In this document: positions 46,004 to 56,900 of the stretch, piece by piece
Numbering within the stretch: position 1 is the stretch's first letter
Layout: the number at the start of each line of letters is the position of its first letter
From: Rhodococcus sp. IEGM 1409
GTDB taxonomy: Bacteria > Actinomycetota > Actinomycetes > Mycobacteriales > Mycobacteriaceae
Assembly: GCF_030056735.1 (NCBI RefSeq)
Contig: NZ_JASHKN010000003.1
Coordinates: 439,437-503,436, forward strand
DNA length: 64,000 nt
Direction of reading: 5' to 3'
Program-made: the position numbers and the translations under genes
The notes under the pieces: generated by a model
Database searches by the model: none
What the model saw: the letters and a program-made list of their open reading frames with translations, nothing else
What the model was told of the DNA's origin: nothing

Positions 46004-47527
46004 ATGACCAGCTCAGCGGATTCCGAGAACGATCTGTCCTGGCTCCGCGGTAAGCGCGTGCTGGTCGCCGGTGGGCGGGTGTCCGGTCAAGCGACCATCG
46101 AGCCTCTTGTCGCTCTCGGCGCTGTCGTGACGGTTGCCGATTCGACCCTGGACTTCGCGGAGCGCTGCGCCGAACTCGGCGCGGACATGGTGACCACGAC
46201 CTCGATCGAGGATGCCCCGGATTCGATCACCGAGTACGGGCTCGTTGTCACCAGTCCCGGCTTTCGGCCGGATGCACCGATCCTTGCAGCGGCCGCCGGT
46301 CATGGGATCCCGATTTGGGGAGACGTCGAGTTCTCCTGGCGTGTCGACCACAGCGGTCACTTCGGCGCACCGCGTAAATGGCTGGTTGTGACGGGGACCA
46401 ACGGAAAGACCACGACGACGTCGATGCTGGCCTCGATTCTCGACGCCGCCGGAGTTGTCGGCCGAGCCTGCGGGAACATCGGCCTGCCGATACTCGACGC
46501 GCTCGCCGAAACGTCACCGCGCGTGGAGTATCTCGCTGTCGAACTGTCGTCGTTCCAATTGCACTGGGCGCCTTCGGTGCGTCCGGATGCCGGCGTGGTC
46601 CTCAACGTCGCCGAGGATCACCTCGACTGGCACGGCGGAATGAGCGCGTACGCCGAAGCCAAATCGCGGGCACTGAGTGGAAAGGTCGCTGTGGTCGGCC
46701 TCGATGACGCGATCGCTTCCGAGCTGGGAACTCGCGCTGATGCAGACATTGTCACCGGGTTCAGATTGGGTGAACCGGGCGAAGGAGAACTGGGTGTCGA
46801 CGCGGGATACCTCGTCGACAATGCTTTCGGCGATCACGTCCGCTTGGCCGAAGCGGCGTCCATAGATCCGGCCGGCCCGGCCGGCGTTATGGACGCGCTC
46901 GCCGCTGCTGCCTTGGCGCGGGCACTCGGATTCGAAGCAGGCGTCGTCGAGCGCGGTCTGGCCGCACACAAGGTCGGTCCACACCGCGGGGCCCTGGTCG
47001 GTCGTGTCGGGTCCGTTGTGTACATCGACGATTCCAAGGCCACCAATCCACACGCAGCCAGACCGTCGATACTCGCGCACGATCGCGTCGTCTGGATTGC
47101 GGGCGGTCTGCTCAAGGGAGCAAGCGTCGACCAGTTGGTGAGCGAAGTCGGTCCGCGACTCTCCGGCGCTGTCCTTCTCGGCCGTGACGCTGGTGTGATC
47201 GAGGACGCGCTCGCGCGACACGCGCCCGATGTTCCCGTGGTGCACGTGATGTCGGGGGACGATGCAGTAGTGAGCGAAAACAGCAGCAACTCGACTCTCA
47301 CCATCCGGCTGCCGTCGGGTGCCGACGCAGATGCCGTCATGGCCGCAGTCGTGGTCGAAGCTGCCGAGTTGGCATCCCCAGGTGACGCCGTTGTACTCGC
47401 GCCGGCCGCCGCGTCCTTGGATATGTTTGTCAGCTACGGACACCGCGGTGACAGCTTTGCCGCCGCAGTAGCCGCGCTACCCGATCCGTATACAGATTCG
47501 CCTGGCGAAGCCGGGAACCTGCGATGA
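46004..47527 (+). CDS. murD: UDP-N-acetylmuramoyl-L-alanine--D-glutamate ligase MurD
   Basis: Mur ligase adding D-glutamate, 507 residues. It has an N-terminal Rossmann-like nucleotide-sugar domain, an ATP site [19 protein letters not shown] near 127, [11 protein letters not shown] near 204, and [14 protein letters not shown] near 341. The C-terminal domain contains [20 protein letters not shown], with the family DMF motif. It is 5 bases after mraY and overlaps ftsW by 4. Confidence 0.95.
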   Translation: MTSSADSENDLSWLRGKRVLVAGGRVSGQATIEPLVALGAVVTVADSTLDFAERCAELGADMVTTTSIEDAPDSITEYGLVVTSPGFRPDAPILAAAAGHGIPIWGDVEFSWRVDHSGHFGAPRKWLVVTGTNGKTTTTSMLASILDAAGVVGRACGNIGLPILDALAETSPRVEYLAVELSSFQLHWAPSVRPDAGVVLNVAEDHLDWHGGMSAYAEAKSRALSGKVAVVGLDDAIASELGTRADADIVTGFRLGEPGEGELGVDAGYLVDNAFGDHVRLAEAASIDPAGPAGVMDALAAAALARALGFEAGVVERGLAAHKVGPHRGALVGRVGSVVYIDDSKATNPHAARPSILAHDRVVWIAGGLLKGASVDQLVSEVGPRLSGAVLLGRDAGVIEDALARHAPDVPVVHVMSGDDAVVSENSSNSTLTIRLPSGADADAVMAAVVVEAAELASPGDAVVLAPAAASLDMFVSYGHRGDSFAAAVAALPDPYTDSPGEAGNLR

Positions 47528-49002
47528 CCAAGGGTCCCAAGACCCGAATCGGTGCCTGGTTGGCGCGGCCGTTGGCGTCGTTCCACCTGGTGGTGACGAT
47601 TGCCACGATGTTGACTGTCTTGGGGCTCGTGATGGTTCTGTCGGCGTCGAGCGTCGAGCAATATGTGTCCGGCGGCTCGGCATATTCCTTGTTCACCCAG
47701 CAGCTGATCTTCGCGATCCTCGGTGCGGTGCTCTTCTACGTCGCGCTGCGGATTCCGGCGAGAGTGCTCCGGCAGTATTCCTTTCCGCTGTTTGTCGTCG
47801 TGCTGATAATGCTGGTACTCGTCCTGATTCCGGGAATCGGCACCGAAGCGCAGGGCGCGCGTCGCTGGTTCAACGTCGGTGGATTCTCGGTGCAGCCCTC
47901 GGAAATCATGAAGGTCGCGTTGGCGATCTGGGGCGCCCATCTGTTGGCCTCGAGGCGGCCGGACGACCGATCCGTGAAGTCGATCCTGATTCCGCTCGTA
48001 CCCGCCGCGATGCTGGTCTTCGCCCTGGTCGTCGCGCAGCCGAACCTCAGTACGACCATCGCATTGGGAATCATCGTCGGGGCCCTGCTGTGGTTCGGTG
48101 GGCTGCCACTGAAGCTCTTCGGCTCGATCGCGTTGACGGGGGTCGTCGTGGCGGGCGTGCTGGCCATGACGGCCGGTTATCGTTCCGATCGAGTTCAGGC
48201 CTTCTTCAACAAGAGCGATGACCTGCAGGGCAACAACTACCAGGCCAAGCAGGCTCTGTATTCGCTCGCCGACGGCGGCTTGCTCGGTCGCGGACTCGGG
48301 CAGAGCGTCGCCAAATGGAACTACCTACCCAACGCTCACAACGACTTCATCTTCGCGATCATCGGCGAAGAGCTGGGATTTGTCGGCTGTGCGGTCGTGA
48401 TCGGGTTGTTCGCCGTATTCGTGTACACGGGATTGCGGATCGCAGCCCGCAGCATCGATCCGTTCTGGCGGCTCCTGTCGGCCACCGCAACTACCTGGAT
48501 CGTCGGCCAGGCAATGATCAACATCGGCTACGTCATCGGACTGCTGCCGGTGACCGGACTCCAGTTGCCGTTGGTCTCCGCCGGCGGTTCGTCCTTGGCG
48601 ATCACACTGTTCATGTTCGGTGTCATCGCCAATGCTGCTCGCCACGAGCCCGAAGCGGTTGCCGCTCTGAACTCCGGGCAGGACGGCAAGATCTCGAAGT
48701 TGCTCAAACTCCCCAAGCCGGTGCTGTACCACCCTCCGTCAGGGGGTCGGCCGATCCGTCGACCGAAGCCGACGCGGCAGATCGAACCGGCTCGCGGACG
48801 CGACGGCCGGCGTGCGATCGAGACGGGTGATCGACGCACGCGGGCAGGTCAAGGCGCTCGTACTTCCACGGATTCCAACCGAGGTGCGGCCGCTGGGTCA
48901 CGGAAGCGCACCGCGGGAGGGCAGAATGGTCAGCGTCGGCAGGCGCCGACACGTAGGGCACAAGATCCACGAGAAGTTCGAGAGCGAGGAATTCGTAGGT
49001 GA
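47524..49002 (+). CDS. ftsW: SEDS-family septal peptidoglycan polymerase FtsW
   Basis: Polytopic glycosyltransferase polymerising lipid II at the septum with FtsI. The 492 residues have about ten membrane helices. SEDS features include [23 protein letters not shown] near 117, [28 protein letters not shown] near 257, and [13 protein letters not shown] near 345. The last about 110 residues are a basic, Arg/Gly-rich cytoplasmic tail, as in mycobacterial FtsW. It overlaps murD and murG by 4 bases each. Confidence 0.95.
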   Translation: MTKGPKTRIGAWLARPLASFHLVVTIATMLTVLGLVMVLSASSVEQYVSGGSAYSLFTQQLIFAILGAVLFYVALRIPARVLRQYSFPLFVVVLIMLVLVLIPGIGTEAQGARRWFNVGGFSVQPSEIMKVALAIWGAHLLASRRPDDRSVKSILIPLVPAAMLVFALVVAQPNLSTTIALGIIVGALLWFGGLPLKLFGSIALTGVVVAGVLAMTAGYRSDRVQAFFNKSDDLQGNNYQAKQALYSLADGGLLGRGLGQSVAKWNYLPNAHNDFIFAIIGEELGFVGCAVVIGLFAVFVYTGLRIAARSIDPFWRLLSATATTWIVGQAMINIGYVIGLLPVTGLQLPLVSAGGSSLAITLFMFGVIANAARHEPEAVAALNSGQDGKISKLLKLPKPVLYHPPSGGRPIRRPKPTRQIEPARGRDGRRAIETGDRRTRAGQGARTSTDSNRGAAAGSRKRTAGGQNGQRRQAPTRRAQDPREVRERGIRR

Positions 49003-50168
49003 GCGGCAACAAATCGGCTCTGTCGGTAGTGGTGGCAGGGGGAGGCACGGCTGGTCACATCGAACCCGCTCTTGCGGTCGCGGACGCGGTCAGGGCCGCT
49101 CAGCCCGACACCCGGATCACTGCACTCGGGACTGCGCGTGGTCTCGAAACCACCTTGGTGCCTGCCCGCGGCTACACGCTCGAGCTCATTCCGCCGGTTC
49201 CGCTTCCTCGTAAGCCCACGATGGATCTCGTCAAACTGCCGACACGCATCCTCGCGTCGGTGCGCAAGACCCGCGAGGTACTCGATTCCGTCGACGCCGA
49301 CGTGATTGTCGGCTTCGGTGGCTACGTCGCGCTTCCGGCGTACCTTGCCGCCCGTGGTGGTGTTCTTCGTCGCCGACGCAAGATTCCGATCGTCATCCAC
49401 GAAGCAAACGCCAGTGCCGGAATTGCGAACAAGATCGGTGCTCGCCTGGCGACGCGCGTGCTTGCCGCCGTTCCGGGGTCAGGTGTGAAGAATCGCGGCG
49501 ATCAGGACGCCGAGATCGTCGGCATTCCGGTCCGGGCGTCGATCGCCAATTTCGATCGAGCGGGACTTCGCTCGCAAGCGCGCGAGTACTTCGGACTGCC
49601 GCAGGACGGTCCCGTTCTGCTCGTCTTCGGCGGATCACAGGGCGCGAAGTCGCTCAACGACGCGGTCTCCGGCGCTGCCCAGGAACTCGCGAAAGCGGGG
49701 ATCTCGGTGCTGCACGCACACGGACCCAAGAACTCCCTCGAGGTCACGCAGTACTCGGAGACCGCACCGTACGTGGCTGTTCCTTATCTTTCGCGGATGG
49801 ATCTCGCGTATGCCGCAGCCGACGCGACGATCTGTCGTTCTGGCGCGATGACGGTCGCTGAGGTCTCGGCGGTCGGGCTTCCGGCCGTCTACGTTCCGCT
49901 GCCGCACGGAAACGGTGAGCAGGAGCTCAACGCGAAACCCGTTGTCACAGCTGGCGGCGCGATCATCGTCTCCGACAACGAGCTCACGCCGACGTTTGTC
50001 GCCGGTACCGTCGTCCCGATGCTGAGTGACAGCGCGCGCCTCGACAAGATGAGCAGTGGCGCTGCCAATGTCGGACACCGCACGGCGGCAACCGAGATCG
50101 CACGGATCGTGCTCGACATCGCGGCAAAGGAAAACGCCGTCCAGGAAAACGCAAGGGGAAACCGATGA
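48999..50168 (+). CDS. murG: Lipid II synthase MurG
   Basis: GT-B glycosyltransferase adding GlcNAc from UDP-GlcNAc to lipid I at the inner membrane face. The 389 residues show [19 protein letters not shown] near 10, [14 protein letters not shown] near 107, [31 protein letters not shown] near 210, and the C-terminal [34 protein letters not shown], the UDP-GlcNAc site. GTG start, overlapping ftsW and murC. Confidence 0.96.
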   Translation: MSGNKSALSVVVAGGGTAGHIEPALAVADAVRAAQPDTRITALGTARGLETTLVPARGYTLELIPPVPLPRKPTMDLVKLPTRILASVRKTREVLDSVDADVIVGFGGYVALPAYLAARGGVLRRRRKIPIVIHEANASAGIANKIGARLATRVLAAVPGSGVKNRGDQDAEIVGIPVRASIANFDRAGLRSQAREYFGLPQDGPVLLVFGGSQGAKSLNDAVSGAAQELAKAGISVLHAHGPKNSLEVTQYSETAPYVAVPYLSRMDLAYAAADATICRSGAMTVAEVSAVGLPAVYVPLPHGNGEQELNAKPVVTAGGAIIVSDNELTPTFVAGTVVPMLSDSARLDKMSSGAANVGHRTAATEIARIVLDIAAKENAVQENARGNR

Positions 50169-51673
50169 CCGCGCTGCCCGCCCACCTCGAGCGAGTACAC
50201 ATGGTCGGAATCGGCGGTGCCGGCATGTCCGGCATCGCGCGAATTCTGCTTTCCCGCGGAGGCCTCGTCTCGGGTTCGGACGCGAAGGAGAGCCGAGGAG
50301 TCCTGGCGCTTCGTGCACGCGGGGCGCAGGTGCGGATCGGCCACGACGCCGATGCTCTCGACCTGCTGCCAGGCGGGCCGACCGTCGTCGTCACGACCCA
50401 CGCGGCCATCCCGAAGGACAACCCGGAACTCGTCGAGGCCGCTCGCCGCGGAATCCCGGTGATTCTTCGGCCGGCCGTCCTTGCCTCACTGATGCAGGGC
50501 AATCGCACGTTCCTGGTTTCGGGTACACACGGCAAGACGTCGACGACCTCTATGCTCGTGGTCGCCCTGCAGCACTGTGGTTTCGACCCCTCGTTTGCCG
50601 TTGGCGGCGAACTCAACGAAGCGGGAACGAATGCCCATCACGGCAGCGGTGACGTCTTTGTCGCCGAGGCGGACGAGAGTGACGGGTCGCTCCTGCAGTA
50701 CGACCCCAACGTCATCGTCGTGACCAACATCGAGGCCGATCACCTCGACTACTTCGGCAGCGTCGAAGCGTATGTGAAGGTGTTCGACGATTTTGTCGAC
50801 AAGCTACGCCCGGGCGGGCTCCTGATTGTCTGCCTCGACGATCCGGGATCGGCGGATCTCGCGAAGCGCATCGTGGCCTCGGGTCGTTCGGACATCCGGG
50901 TGCTCGGTTACGGATCCGCGGATGCGCAGGAAGTGGAGGCCGGCACTGCCTTCGAGCCTGTCGACGGTGTCGAGGTCGGAGTCCGACTACTGGGATTCCA
51001 CGCACACGACGTCGGGGGAGTCCTGCAGTTCCACCTGGCGGGGGAGAGCGCTGCGCGAACCGTGCGGATGGCAGTGCCGGGTCGGCACATGGCGCTCAAT
51101 GCGCTTGCCGCCCTGCTGGCCGCCCGGGACGCCGGAGCCGAGACGGAGGAAATCGTCGAGGGGCTCGCCGGATTCGGTGGCGTCCACCGCCGGTTCCAGT
51201 TCACGGGGCGCGAGCGTGGTGTCCGGGTGTTCGACGACTACGCACACCATCCGACCGAAGTTCGCGCGGTCCTCGGCGCGGCAGCGGATCTGGTTCGACC
51301 GGAAGATGATTCGTCGTCGACCAATTCGGCAGCCGGACGCGTGATCGTGGTATTCCAACCTCACCTCTATTCGCGCACAGCCGCGTTCGCCGAGGAATTC
51401 GCGCAGGCACTGGACTTGGCCGACGAGGTAGTGGTTCTCGACGTCTACGGCGCTCGCGAAGAGCCGATGCCGGGCGTCAGCGGTGCGCTGGTCGCTCAAT
51501 CGGTCACCAAACCTGTTCACTATCAACCTGATCTGTCCCAGGCACCGAAGCAGGTTGCGGCGTTGGCTCACCCCGGCGACATCGTCATCACGATGGGCGC
51601 AGGTGATGTGACCATGCTCGGTAAACAGATCCTCGATGCTTTGCGTTCGGCGCCGCATCCCGCACCGCGATGA
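50165..51673 (+). CDS. murC: UDP-N-acetylmuramate--L-alanine ligase MurC
   Basis: First Mur ligase, adding L-alanine to UDP-MurNAc. The 502 residues show [22 protein letters not shown] near 11, ATP-binding [17 protein letters not shown] near 118, [12 protein letters not shown] near 170, and [16 protein letters not shown] near 354. C-terminal substrate domain is complete. It overlaps murG and ftsQ by 4 bases each, so it is within the coupled murD-ftsQ chain. No ddl gene is present in this cluster. Confidence 0.96.
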   Translation: MTALPAHLERVHMVGIGGAGMSGIARILLSRGGLVSGSDAKESRGVLALRARGAQVRIGHDADALDLLPGGPTVVVTTHAAIPKDNPELVEAARRGIPVILRPAVLASLMQGNRTFLVSGTHGKTSTTSMLVVALQHCGFDPSFAVGGELNEAGTNAHHGSGDVFVAEADESDGSLLQYDPNVIVVTNIEADHLDYFGSVEAYVKVFDDFVDKLRPGGLLIVCLDDPGSADLAKRIVASGRSDIRVLGYGSADAQEVEAGTAFEPVDGVEVGVRLLGFHAHDVGGVLQFHLAGESAARTVRMAVPGRHMALNALAALLAARDAGAETEEIVEGLAGFGGVHRRFQFTGRERGVRVFDDYAHHPTEVRAVLGAAADLVRPEDDSSSTNSAAGRVIVVFQPHLYSRTAAFAEEFAQALDLADEVVVLDVYGAREEPMPGVSGALVAQSVTKPVHYQPDLSQAPKQVAALAHPGDIVITMGAGDVTMLGKQILDALRSAPHPAPR

Positions 51674-52476
51674 CACCCGACGCACGAAGTCGGCGCGGGC
51701 GTCGAGATCCTCAAGCCAGACGCGCCACCAGTTCGCGCCGGCGCAGTACTCGCACCGAATCGCGATACTCGACGCGGTCGACGGAGCCGGCTCCCGAACC
51801 CACACCGACTCGTAAGTGGTTCAAGCGACCGCTGATCGTGGCACCGCTGGCAATCGTGCTGGTGGTGGGAATTGCGCTGACGGCCTGGTTGTCTCCGGTG
51901 CTCTCGGTCCGGGGCACCGAAGTTCTCGGTGCGACGACCGTCAGTGAGGAACAGATCCTTTCACTCCTGGCCGTACCGACCGGTCAGCCGTTGATGCGGG
52001 TCGATACCGGCGCAGCCGCCGCACGAGTCGCGACGATTCCGAAGGTGGCCTCGGCCCGGGTGCAGCGGATGTATCCGTCGACCATCCGCGTCACAGTTAC
52101 CGAACGGGTACCGGTTGTCTTCGTCGACTCCCCCGAGGGCGCACACCTGCTGGACGAGAAGGGCGTCGACTTCGAGATGGGCGTCCCACCGCCTGGGGTA
52201 CCGCGCCTGGTGACACCGACACCCGGGTGGAACGACGAGCCCACGCTCGCCGCTCTCGAGGTGTTGTCGGTGTTGCCGCCGGATCTGAGGTTTCAGGTGG
52301 GAGAGGTTGCCGCTCGGTCGATTTCGAGTGTCACGCTGACCCTGCTCGACGGTCGCGTCGTAAACTGGGGCGGTGTCGAGCACTCGGATCGCAAGGCTGC
52401 CGTGACGCTTCCGCTGTTGACCCAGCCGGGACAGACGTACGACGTGTCCAGTCCCGATCTTCCGACGGTGCGGTAG
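51670..52476 (+). CDS. ftsQ: Cell division protein FtsQ
   Basis: Bitopic divisome protein of 268 residues linking FtsL/FtsI/FtsW. A highly basic Arg-rich cytoplasmic tail (1-55) precedes one membrane helix (about 57-77, [21 protein letters not shown]). The POTRA domain follows ([25 protein letters not shown]), then the FtsQ beta domain with [25 protein letters not shown] start at 51670 overlapping murC. It is the last gene of the coupled chain before the ftsZ promoter region. Confidence 0.93.
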   Translation: MTPDARSRRGRRDPQARRATSSRRRSTRTESRYSTRSTEPAPEPTPTRKWFKRPLIVAPLAIVLVVGIALTAWLSPVLSVRGTEVLGATTVSEEQILSLLAVPTGQPLMRVDTGAAAARVATIPKVASARVQRMYPSTIRVTVTERVPVVFVDSPEGAHLLDEKGVDFEMGVPPPGVPRLVTPTPGWNDEPTLAALEVLSVLPPDLRFQVGEVAARSISSVTLTLLDGRVVNWGGVEHSDRKAAVTLPLLTQPGQTYDVSSPDLPTVR

Positions 52477-52585
52477 CGCACGGTGCGCTCGTGCGTCAGT
52501 GCGTGGCAAATACTTCGGTGTGTCTCGGCGCGCCTAATGGCGGAACGCGACGACGGTGCATAGCGTTTCGTTTCAGATCGAATAC

Positions 52586-52623
52586 TTGACATAACTCTAA
52601 CCCTGTGGTTGAGGTTTAGGGTT
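52586..52623 (+). promoter_or_regulatory. ftsZ promoter region with an AACCCT/AGGGTT inverted repeat
   Basis: TTGACA at 52586-52591 is a good -35 candidate. Immediately after it, CTAACCCT near 52597-52604 faces AGGGTTTA near 52618-52625, with overlapping GGTTGAGG/GGTTTAGG words between. From memory, similar GGTTGAGGTT words occur upstream of ftsZ in other actinobacteria; the factor is unknown. Confidence 0.5.
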
Positions 52624-52635
52624 TATCTCGAACAA

Positions 52636-52685
52636 CAGCAGTAACAAAGCCCCAGCAGTTACAGAGCCCCACAAGTTACACAGCC
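52636..52685 (+). repeat. 17-bp degenerate tandem repeat upstream of ftsZ
   Basis: Units 52636-52652 and 52653-52669 share 15 of 17 bases (CAGCAGTTACAGAGCCC type); a third at 52670-52685 is more diverged, and CAGCAGTAAAAAGAC follows. The array sits in the 5' leader 65-115 bases before the start. Confidence 0.8.
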
Positions 52686-52750
52686 AGCAGCAGTAAAAAG
52701 ACAGCAGCACTGACAAGCAGCGTGAAACACGACACGGAAGGCGAGAGCCG

Positions 52751-53938
52751 ATGACGCCCCCGCACAACTACCTCGCCGTAATCAAGGTCGTCGGCATCGG
52801 CGGCGGCGGCGTGAACGCAGTCAACCGCATGATCGAACAAGGACTCAAGGGAGTCGAGTTCATCGCGGTCAACACGGACGCGCAAGCCCTTCTGATGAGT
52901 GACGCCGACGTCAAGCTCGACGTCGGTCGTGAATTGACCCGTGGCCTCGGCGCCGGTGCTGATCCTGAAGTGGGTCGCAAGGCAGCCGAAGATCACAAGG
53001 ACGAGATCGAAGAGGTCATCAAGGGCGCCGACATGGTGTTCGTGACCGCAGGCGAGGGTGGTGGCACCGGAACCGGTGGTGCCCCTGTCGTGGCAAGCAT
53101 CGCCCGGAAGCTGGGCGCACTCACCGTCGGTGTCGTGACACGACCGTTCTCCTTCGAAGGCAAGCGTCGTGGGGGACAGGCCGATACCGGAATTCAGGCG
53201 CTCCGCGAGTCCTGCGACACGCTGATCGTCATTCCGAACGATCGCTTGCTCCAGTTGGGTGATGCCGCAGTCAGCCTGATGGACGCGTTCCGCAGCGCCG
53301 ACGAGGTTCTCCTCAACGGCGTCCAGGGCATCACGGACCTCATCACCACCCCGGGTCTGATCAACGTCGACTTCGCGGACGTCAAGGGTGTCATGTCCGG
53401 CGCCGGCAGTGCGTTGATGGGCATCGGTTCCTCACGTGGTGAGGGGCGCGCGATCAAGGCGGCGGAATCCGCGATCAATTCGCCTCTCCTCGAAGCATCG
53501 ATGGAAGGCGCCCGCGGCGTTCTCCTGTCGATCGCCGGTGGCAGCGATCTCGGCCTCTTCGAGATCAACGAGGCGGCGTCGCTGGTTCAGGAAGCCGCCC
53601 ACATCGACGCCAACATCATCTTCGGAACGGTCATCGACGATTCGCTCGGTGACGAGGTTCGTGTGACGGTCATCGCTGCGGGATTCGACGGTGGAGCTCC
53701 GGCTCGTCGTCCCGTGGAGTCGACCGCGCAGGGACGTGGAGCGATCGGCGCCGGGCGCGCAGGTGAGGTCGGCCGGTCACCGGTTGCCGCCGAACCTGCT
53801 GGCGAGCAGCCGATTTCCGCGGCGCGCGAGACTATCGGTTCGGGCAGCTTGCCTCCGATCGGTGGCCCACGCCACGCGCCGGTCCAGGAAGACGAGGGCG
53901 ACGACGACGTCGATGTTCCCGTCTTCATGCGTCGCTGA
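52751..53938 (+). CDS. ftsZ: Cell division GTPase FtsZ
   Basis: Tubulin-like GTPase forming the Z ring, 395 residues. It has an N-terminal [22 protein letters not shown], the tubulin signature [13 protein letters not shown] near 104, and [22 protein letters not shown] near 205. The C-terminal linker is disordered and ends in [12 protein letters not shown], the conserved peptide that contacts SepF and FtsW. ATG at 52751 preceded by GAAGGCGAGAG. A terminator hairpin follows. Confidence 0.98.
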   Translation: MTPPHNYLAVIKVVGIGGGGVNAVNRMIEQGLKGVEFIAVNTDAQALLMSDADVKLDVGRELTRGLGAGADPEVGRKAAEDHKDEIEEVIKGADMVFVTAGEGGGTGTGGAPVVASIARKLGALTVGVVTRPFSFEGKRRGGQADTGIQALRESCDTLIVIPNDRLLQLGDAAVSLMDAFRSADEVLLNGVQGITDLITTPGLINVDFADVKGVMSGAGSALMGIGSSRGEGRAIKAAESAINSPLLEASMEGARGVLLSIAGGSDLGLFEINEAASLVQEAAHIDANIIFGTVIDDSLGDEVRVTVIAAGFDGGAPARRPVESTAQGRGAIGAGRAGEVGRSPVAAEPAGEQPISAARETIGSGSLPPIGGPRHAPVQEDEGDDDVDVPVFMRR

Positions 53939-53960
53939 CGTAGGGCTACAAACAGTTTCG

Positions 53961-53997
53961 AGAACAGGGTGCCCGGAATTTCTGGGTACCCTGTTCT
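53961..53997 (+). terminator. Terminator after ftsZ
   Basis: 14-bp arms (53961-53974 and 53984-53997) with a single mismatch and a 9-base loop. Transcript end or partial attenuator before pgeF. Confidence 0.75.
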
Positions 53998-54046
53998 TGA
54001 CTGGATGTCCGGTCACGTCTGAGCCGGACGACAACTTTCGACGTTT

Positions 54047-54814
54047 GTGAGCACACTTATCTTGAGTACCGAGAAGTCGACCACCCGCACCCGCATTCGC
54101 CGCGTCGTGACCAGCCGAGCCGGCGGTGTTTCCGCGTCGCCGTACGAGTCGTTCAATCTCGGCGATCACGTCGGAGACGATCCGGCAGCCGTCGATGCGA
54201 ATCGTCGTCGTCTGGCACGCGAAATAGGCGTCGAGCCCGACCATCTCGTGTGGATGGAACAAATCCATTCGCGCAACGTCACTGTCGTGACGGAACCGAC
54301 CGACGAGGTCATTCCGGTGACGGATGCTCTGGTCACCACCGTTCCCGGCCTGGCGCTCGCCACCCTCAGCGCAGACTGTGTTCCTGTTCTTCTCTCCGAC
54401 GAGGAGGCCGGTGTCATCGCGGCCGTTCATGCCGGACGGATCGGTGCCCGCATCGGTATCGTCCCGCGCGTCCTCGCGGAGATGGTGCGACAGGGCGCGG
54501 AGGTCTCGCGTATCGGCGCCTTCCTCGGTCCGGCGGCGAGCGGACGCCAGTACGAGGTTCCCGCCTCGATGCGTGCGGACGTGGAAAAGCACTTGCCGGG
54601 CAGCGCAACTCGCACCGAGAAGGGCACTCCGGGACTCGATCTGCGTGCGGGACTGCGTAAGCAGTTGCTCGCCGCGGGTGTGTCCGGTGTCGCCGAGGAC
54701 CCGCGGTGCACGATCGAGGATCGCGCGCTGTTCAGTCATCGCCGAGAATCACTGACCGGACGTCAAGCTGCAGTGATCTGGATGGAAGCGCCCGCAGCGC
54801 CGGAAACCGTCTAG
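54047..54814 (+). CDS. pgeF: Peptidoglycan editing factor PgeF (YfiH/laccase-domain)
   Basis: Cytoplasmic YfiH-family protein of 255 residues that in E. coli removes misincorporated L-Ser from UDP-MurNAc. Visible motifs are TSRAGGVSASPYESFNLGDHVGDD near 24, WMEQIHSRNV near 68, the metal-site TLSADCVPVLLSD near 107 and VIAAVHAGRIGARIG near 122, with conserved His and Cys residues. In place of the usual HAGWRG the protein has HAGRIG, a deviation. GTG start at 54047. It precedes yggS, as Rv2149c precedes Rv2148c. Confidence 0.92.
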   Translation: MSTLILSTEKSTTRTRIRRVVTSRAGGVSASPYESFNLGDHVGDDPAAVDANRRRLAREIGVEPDHLVWMEQIHSRNVTVVTEPTDEVIPVTDALVTTVPGLALATLSADCVPVLLSDEEAGVIAAVHAGRIGARIGIVPRVLAEMVRQGAEVSRIGAFLGPAASGRQYEVPASMRADVEKHLPGSATRTEKGTPGLDLRAGLRKQLLAAGVSGVAEDPRCTIEDRALFSHRRESLTGRQAAVIWMEAPAAPETV

Positions 54815-54858
54815 GCAGAAATGCGACAGACAGAATTGCGGCTGACAGAAATATCGAC
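54814..54858 (+). repeat. 15-bp tandem repeat, 3 copies, across the pgeF stop and yggS start
   Basis: Units 54814-54828, 54829-54843 and 54844-54858 share the core GACAGAAATGC with changes. The first unit overlaps the last base of the pgeF stop and contains the yggS ATG; units two and three encode the repeated QTELR/LTEIS at the YggS N-terminus. Confidence 0.75.
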
Positions 54859-55570
54859 GGCACTCGACTCGGTGAGGGCGCGACTGGCCGCCGCGTGCCT
54901 TGCTGCCGGTCGCGAAGTTTCCGACGTCGCACTGCTGCCAGTTACCAAATTCTTTCCGGCGTCCGACGCCCGAATGCTGTACGGACTGGGTTGCCGTGAA
55001 TTCGGTGAGTCTCGTGAGCAGGAAGCAGTGGAGAAGGTCGCGGACTTCGACGGCGCTGCTCGCAGCGGTGCGATCGATGATCCGGTTCGCTGGCACATGA
55101 TCGGACAGTTGCAGCGCAACAAAGCTCGGTCGGTAGCGAAGTGGGCCTACGCAATTCACTCGGTGGACAGTGCGCGGTTGGCCGATGCACTCGATCGGGC
55201 GGCGCTCGGCGCTTTGTCCGACGGCGAGCGCAGGGCGCCGCTGCGGGTGCTCATCCAGGTAAGTCTCGACGGAGACCCTGCGCGTGGCGGAGTTCCGACG
55301 GGGGAGTTAACCCCTCTTGCCGAGCGGATCGAATCAGCCGAAGGTCTCGAATTCGCGGGACTGATGGCCGTCCCGCCACTTGGATCAGATCCGGACGAGC
55401 AGTTCGAAATCCTCCGCAGGGCACATCTTTTGATTCTCGAATCGCATCCCCGGGCAACCGAACTCTCCGCCGGTATGACCGGCGACCTGGAGGCTGCAGT
55501 GCGCCACGGTTCCACGTGCGTGCGTGTCGGAACCGCACTGCTCGGCTCACGACCAGTAATCTCGAGGTGA
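54821..55570 (+). CDS. yggS: Pyridoxal phosphate homeostasis protein YggS
   Basis: PLP-binding TIM-barrel protein (alanine racemase N-terminal domain family) of 249 residues. It carries LLPVTKFFPASDARMLYGLGCREFGESR near 40-65, where the lysine of VTK binds PLP, and the phosphate-binding C-terminus LSAGMTGDLEAAVRHGSTCVRVGTALLG. It buffers free PLP. ATG start 54821, six bases after the pgeF stop and inside a tandem repeat. sepF follows, as in most actinobacteria. Confidence 0.94.
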   Translation: MRQTELRLTEISTALDSVRARLAAACLAAGREVSDVALLPVTKFFPASDARMLYGLGCREFGESREQEAVEKVADFDGAARSGAIDDPVRWHMIGQLQRNKARSVAKWAYAIHSVDSARLADALDRAALGALSDGERRAPLRVLIQVSLDGDPARGGVPTGELTPLAERIESAEGLEFAGLMAVPPLGSDPDEQFEILRRAHLLILESHPRATELSAGMTGDLEAAVRHGSTCVRVGTALLGSRPVISR

Positions 55571-55588
55571 TCGCTCAGGTGATCGCCC
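55565..55588 (+). repeat. 12-bp tandem duplication across the yggS stop
   Basis: AGGTGATCGCTC at 55565-55576 and AGGTGATCGCCC at 55577-55588. The first copy contains the yggS stop codon. Confidence 0.7.
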
Positions 55589-55655
55589 AACCCGTCCACA
55601 CCGCTGCGACCGGTCGCAGTCGGATTGATTCCGCCGCGCCAAGGAAGGTCGATCA

Positions 55656-56306
55656 ATGAGCAACCTGCATAAGTTCAAGGCTTACTTCGGCATGGTTCCC
55701 CTCGATGACTACGAGGACGAATACGTGGAGGAGCCCGATCAGGCTCGCCGCGCACCCCGTCGTAGTCACGACGGCTATGCCGAGCGCGACGACCGTGAGT
55801 TCGTCGAACCTGCCTTCTCGAAGGCGAGCTACGCGCCCAGTCGTCGTGACGAAGAGGACGCGGAGTTCGATCGCTACGATTCCCGGCCCCGCGTCGACAC
55901 CGTTCCCAGCCGCAGTAGCCGCCCGGCGATGGCGCCGCGTCCGGCCAGCCGCGGCAACCTCGCAGTCGACGCGCGTGCCGAGCGGCCCGAAGCGCGACGT
56001 GCGCCGGTTGTCGACGACGGCGGCCCGCTCGCCAAGATCACGACATTGCGTCCGCAGAGCTACGCAGAGGCCCGCACCATCGGTGAGCGTTTCCGCGACG
56101 GCACGCCCGTCATCATGGATCTGGTCGACATGAGCAACGCCGACGCGAAGCGTCTGGTCGATTTCGCGGCCGGCCTGGCGTTCGCATTGCGTGGTTCTTT
56201 CGACAAGGTAGCTACCAAAGTGTTTCTTCTCTCACCGGCTGACATCGACGTTTCCGCTGAGGAACGTCGTCGGATCGCCGAGACGGGTTTCTACAGCCAG
56301 AAATGA
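55656..56306 (+). CDS. sepF: Cell division protein SepF
   Basis: FtsZ membrane anchor of 216 residues. The N-terminal amphipathic helix ([21 protein letters not shown]) is for membrane binding. A long disordered charged linker (20-125) follows, then the compact SepF domain with [29 protein letters not shown] near 130 and [31 protein letters not shown] near 165. ATG with AAGGA upstream. It sits in yggS-sepF-yggT-wag31. Confidence 0.96.
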   Translation: MSNLHKFKAYFGMVPLDDYEDEYVEEPDQARRAPRRSHDGYAERDDREFVEPAFSKASYAPSRRDEEDAEFDRYDSRPRVDTVPSRSSRPAMAPRPASRGNLAVDARAERPEARRAPVVDDGGPLAKITTLRPQSYAEARTIGERFRDGTPVIMDLVDMSNADAKRLVDFAAGLAFALRGSFDKVATKVFLLSPADIDVSAEERRRIAETGFYSQK

Positions 56307-56495
56307 TGGTCTCGACCGCAGTCCGGCCCCTGAGCAGGGGTGACGTGAGCACATTCGAACGGCGACCCGTCTCGGCGGGCGCCGCATTCGGACCCATCGC
56401 CGGCCGTTACAAGACGGACTCGATGCGGACCGGTTCCGGAATTGCTGCGGTGTGTCTGTTTTGGACACAACGCAGAAGTCAGGCAGAGTGAGGGT

Positions 56496-56774
56496 GTGGA
56501 CGCGCTTCTCTCTGTGATCTATCTGGTGCTGGTTGTCTTCTGGCTGTTGCTGATCGGCAGAGTGATCGTCGAGTTCGTTCGTTCGTTTGCCAGAGATTGG
56601 CGACCGACCGGATTGGTCGCAGTCATTCTCGAAACCATTTTTACGATCACCGATCCTCCGGTGAAACTGCTCCGCAGGTTGATCCCCCCGATCAACCTCG
56701 GTGGAGTTCGCTTGGATCTATCCATCATGGTCTTGCTTTTCATCGTCATCATCCTGATGTCGGTTGTTCGCTGA
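56496..56774 (+). CDS. YggT family integral membrane protein
   Basis: A 92-residue protein with two YggT-type hydrophobic halves: an N-terminal helix (LLSVIYLVLVVFWLLLIGRVI) and a C-terminal helix (LDLSIMVLLFIVIILMSVV), with the conserved loop FTITDPPVKLLRRLIPPINLGG. It corresponds to Rv2146c. Exact function is unknown. The GTG at 56496 is chosen for family length; the frame opens at 56442. The upstream gap contains a TGTGTC/GACACA hairpin around 56452-56470. Confidence 0.88.
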   Translation: MDALLSVIYLVLVVFWLLLIGRVIVEFVRSFARDWRPTGLVAVILETIFTITDPPVKLLRRLIPPINLGGVRLDLSIMVLLFIVIILMSVVR

Positions 56775-56900
56775 GCGCAGTCCGAGTGTGTGGTGTGCCA
56801 GAATGGAACCCATAACTCATACGGTGGTTCGCCACTACGTAGACTGTGTTGCAACTGAATGCTTGCTAGACCGCCAAATGACGCGTGAAGGGATCCTTCC

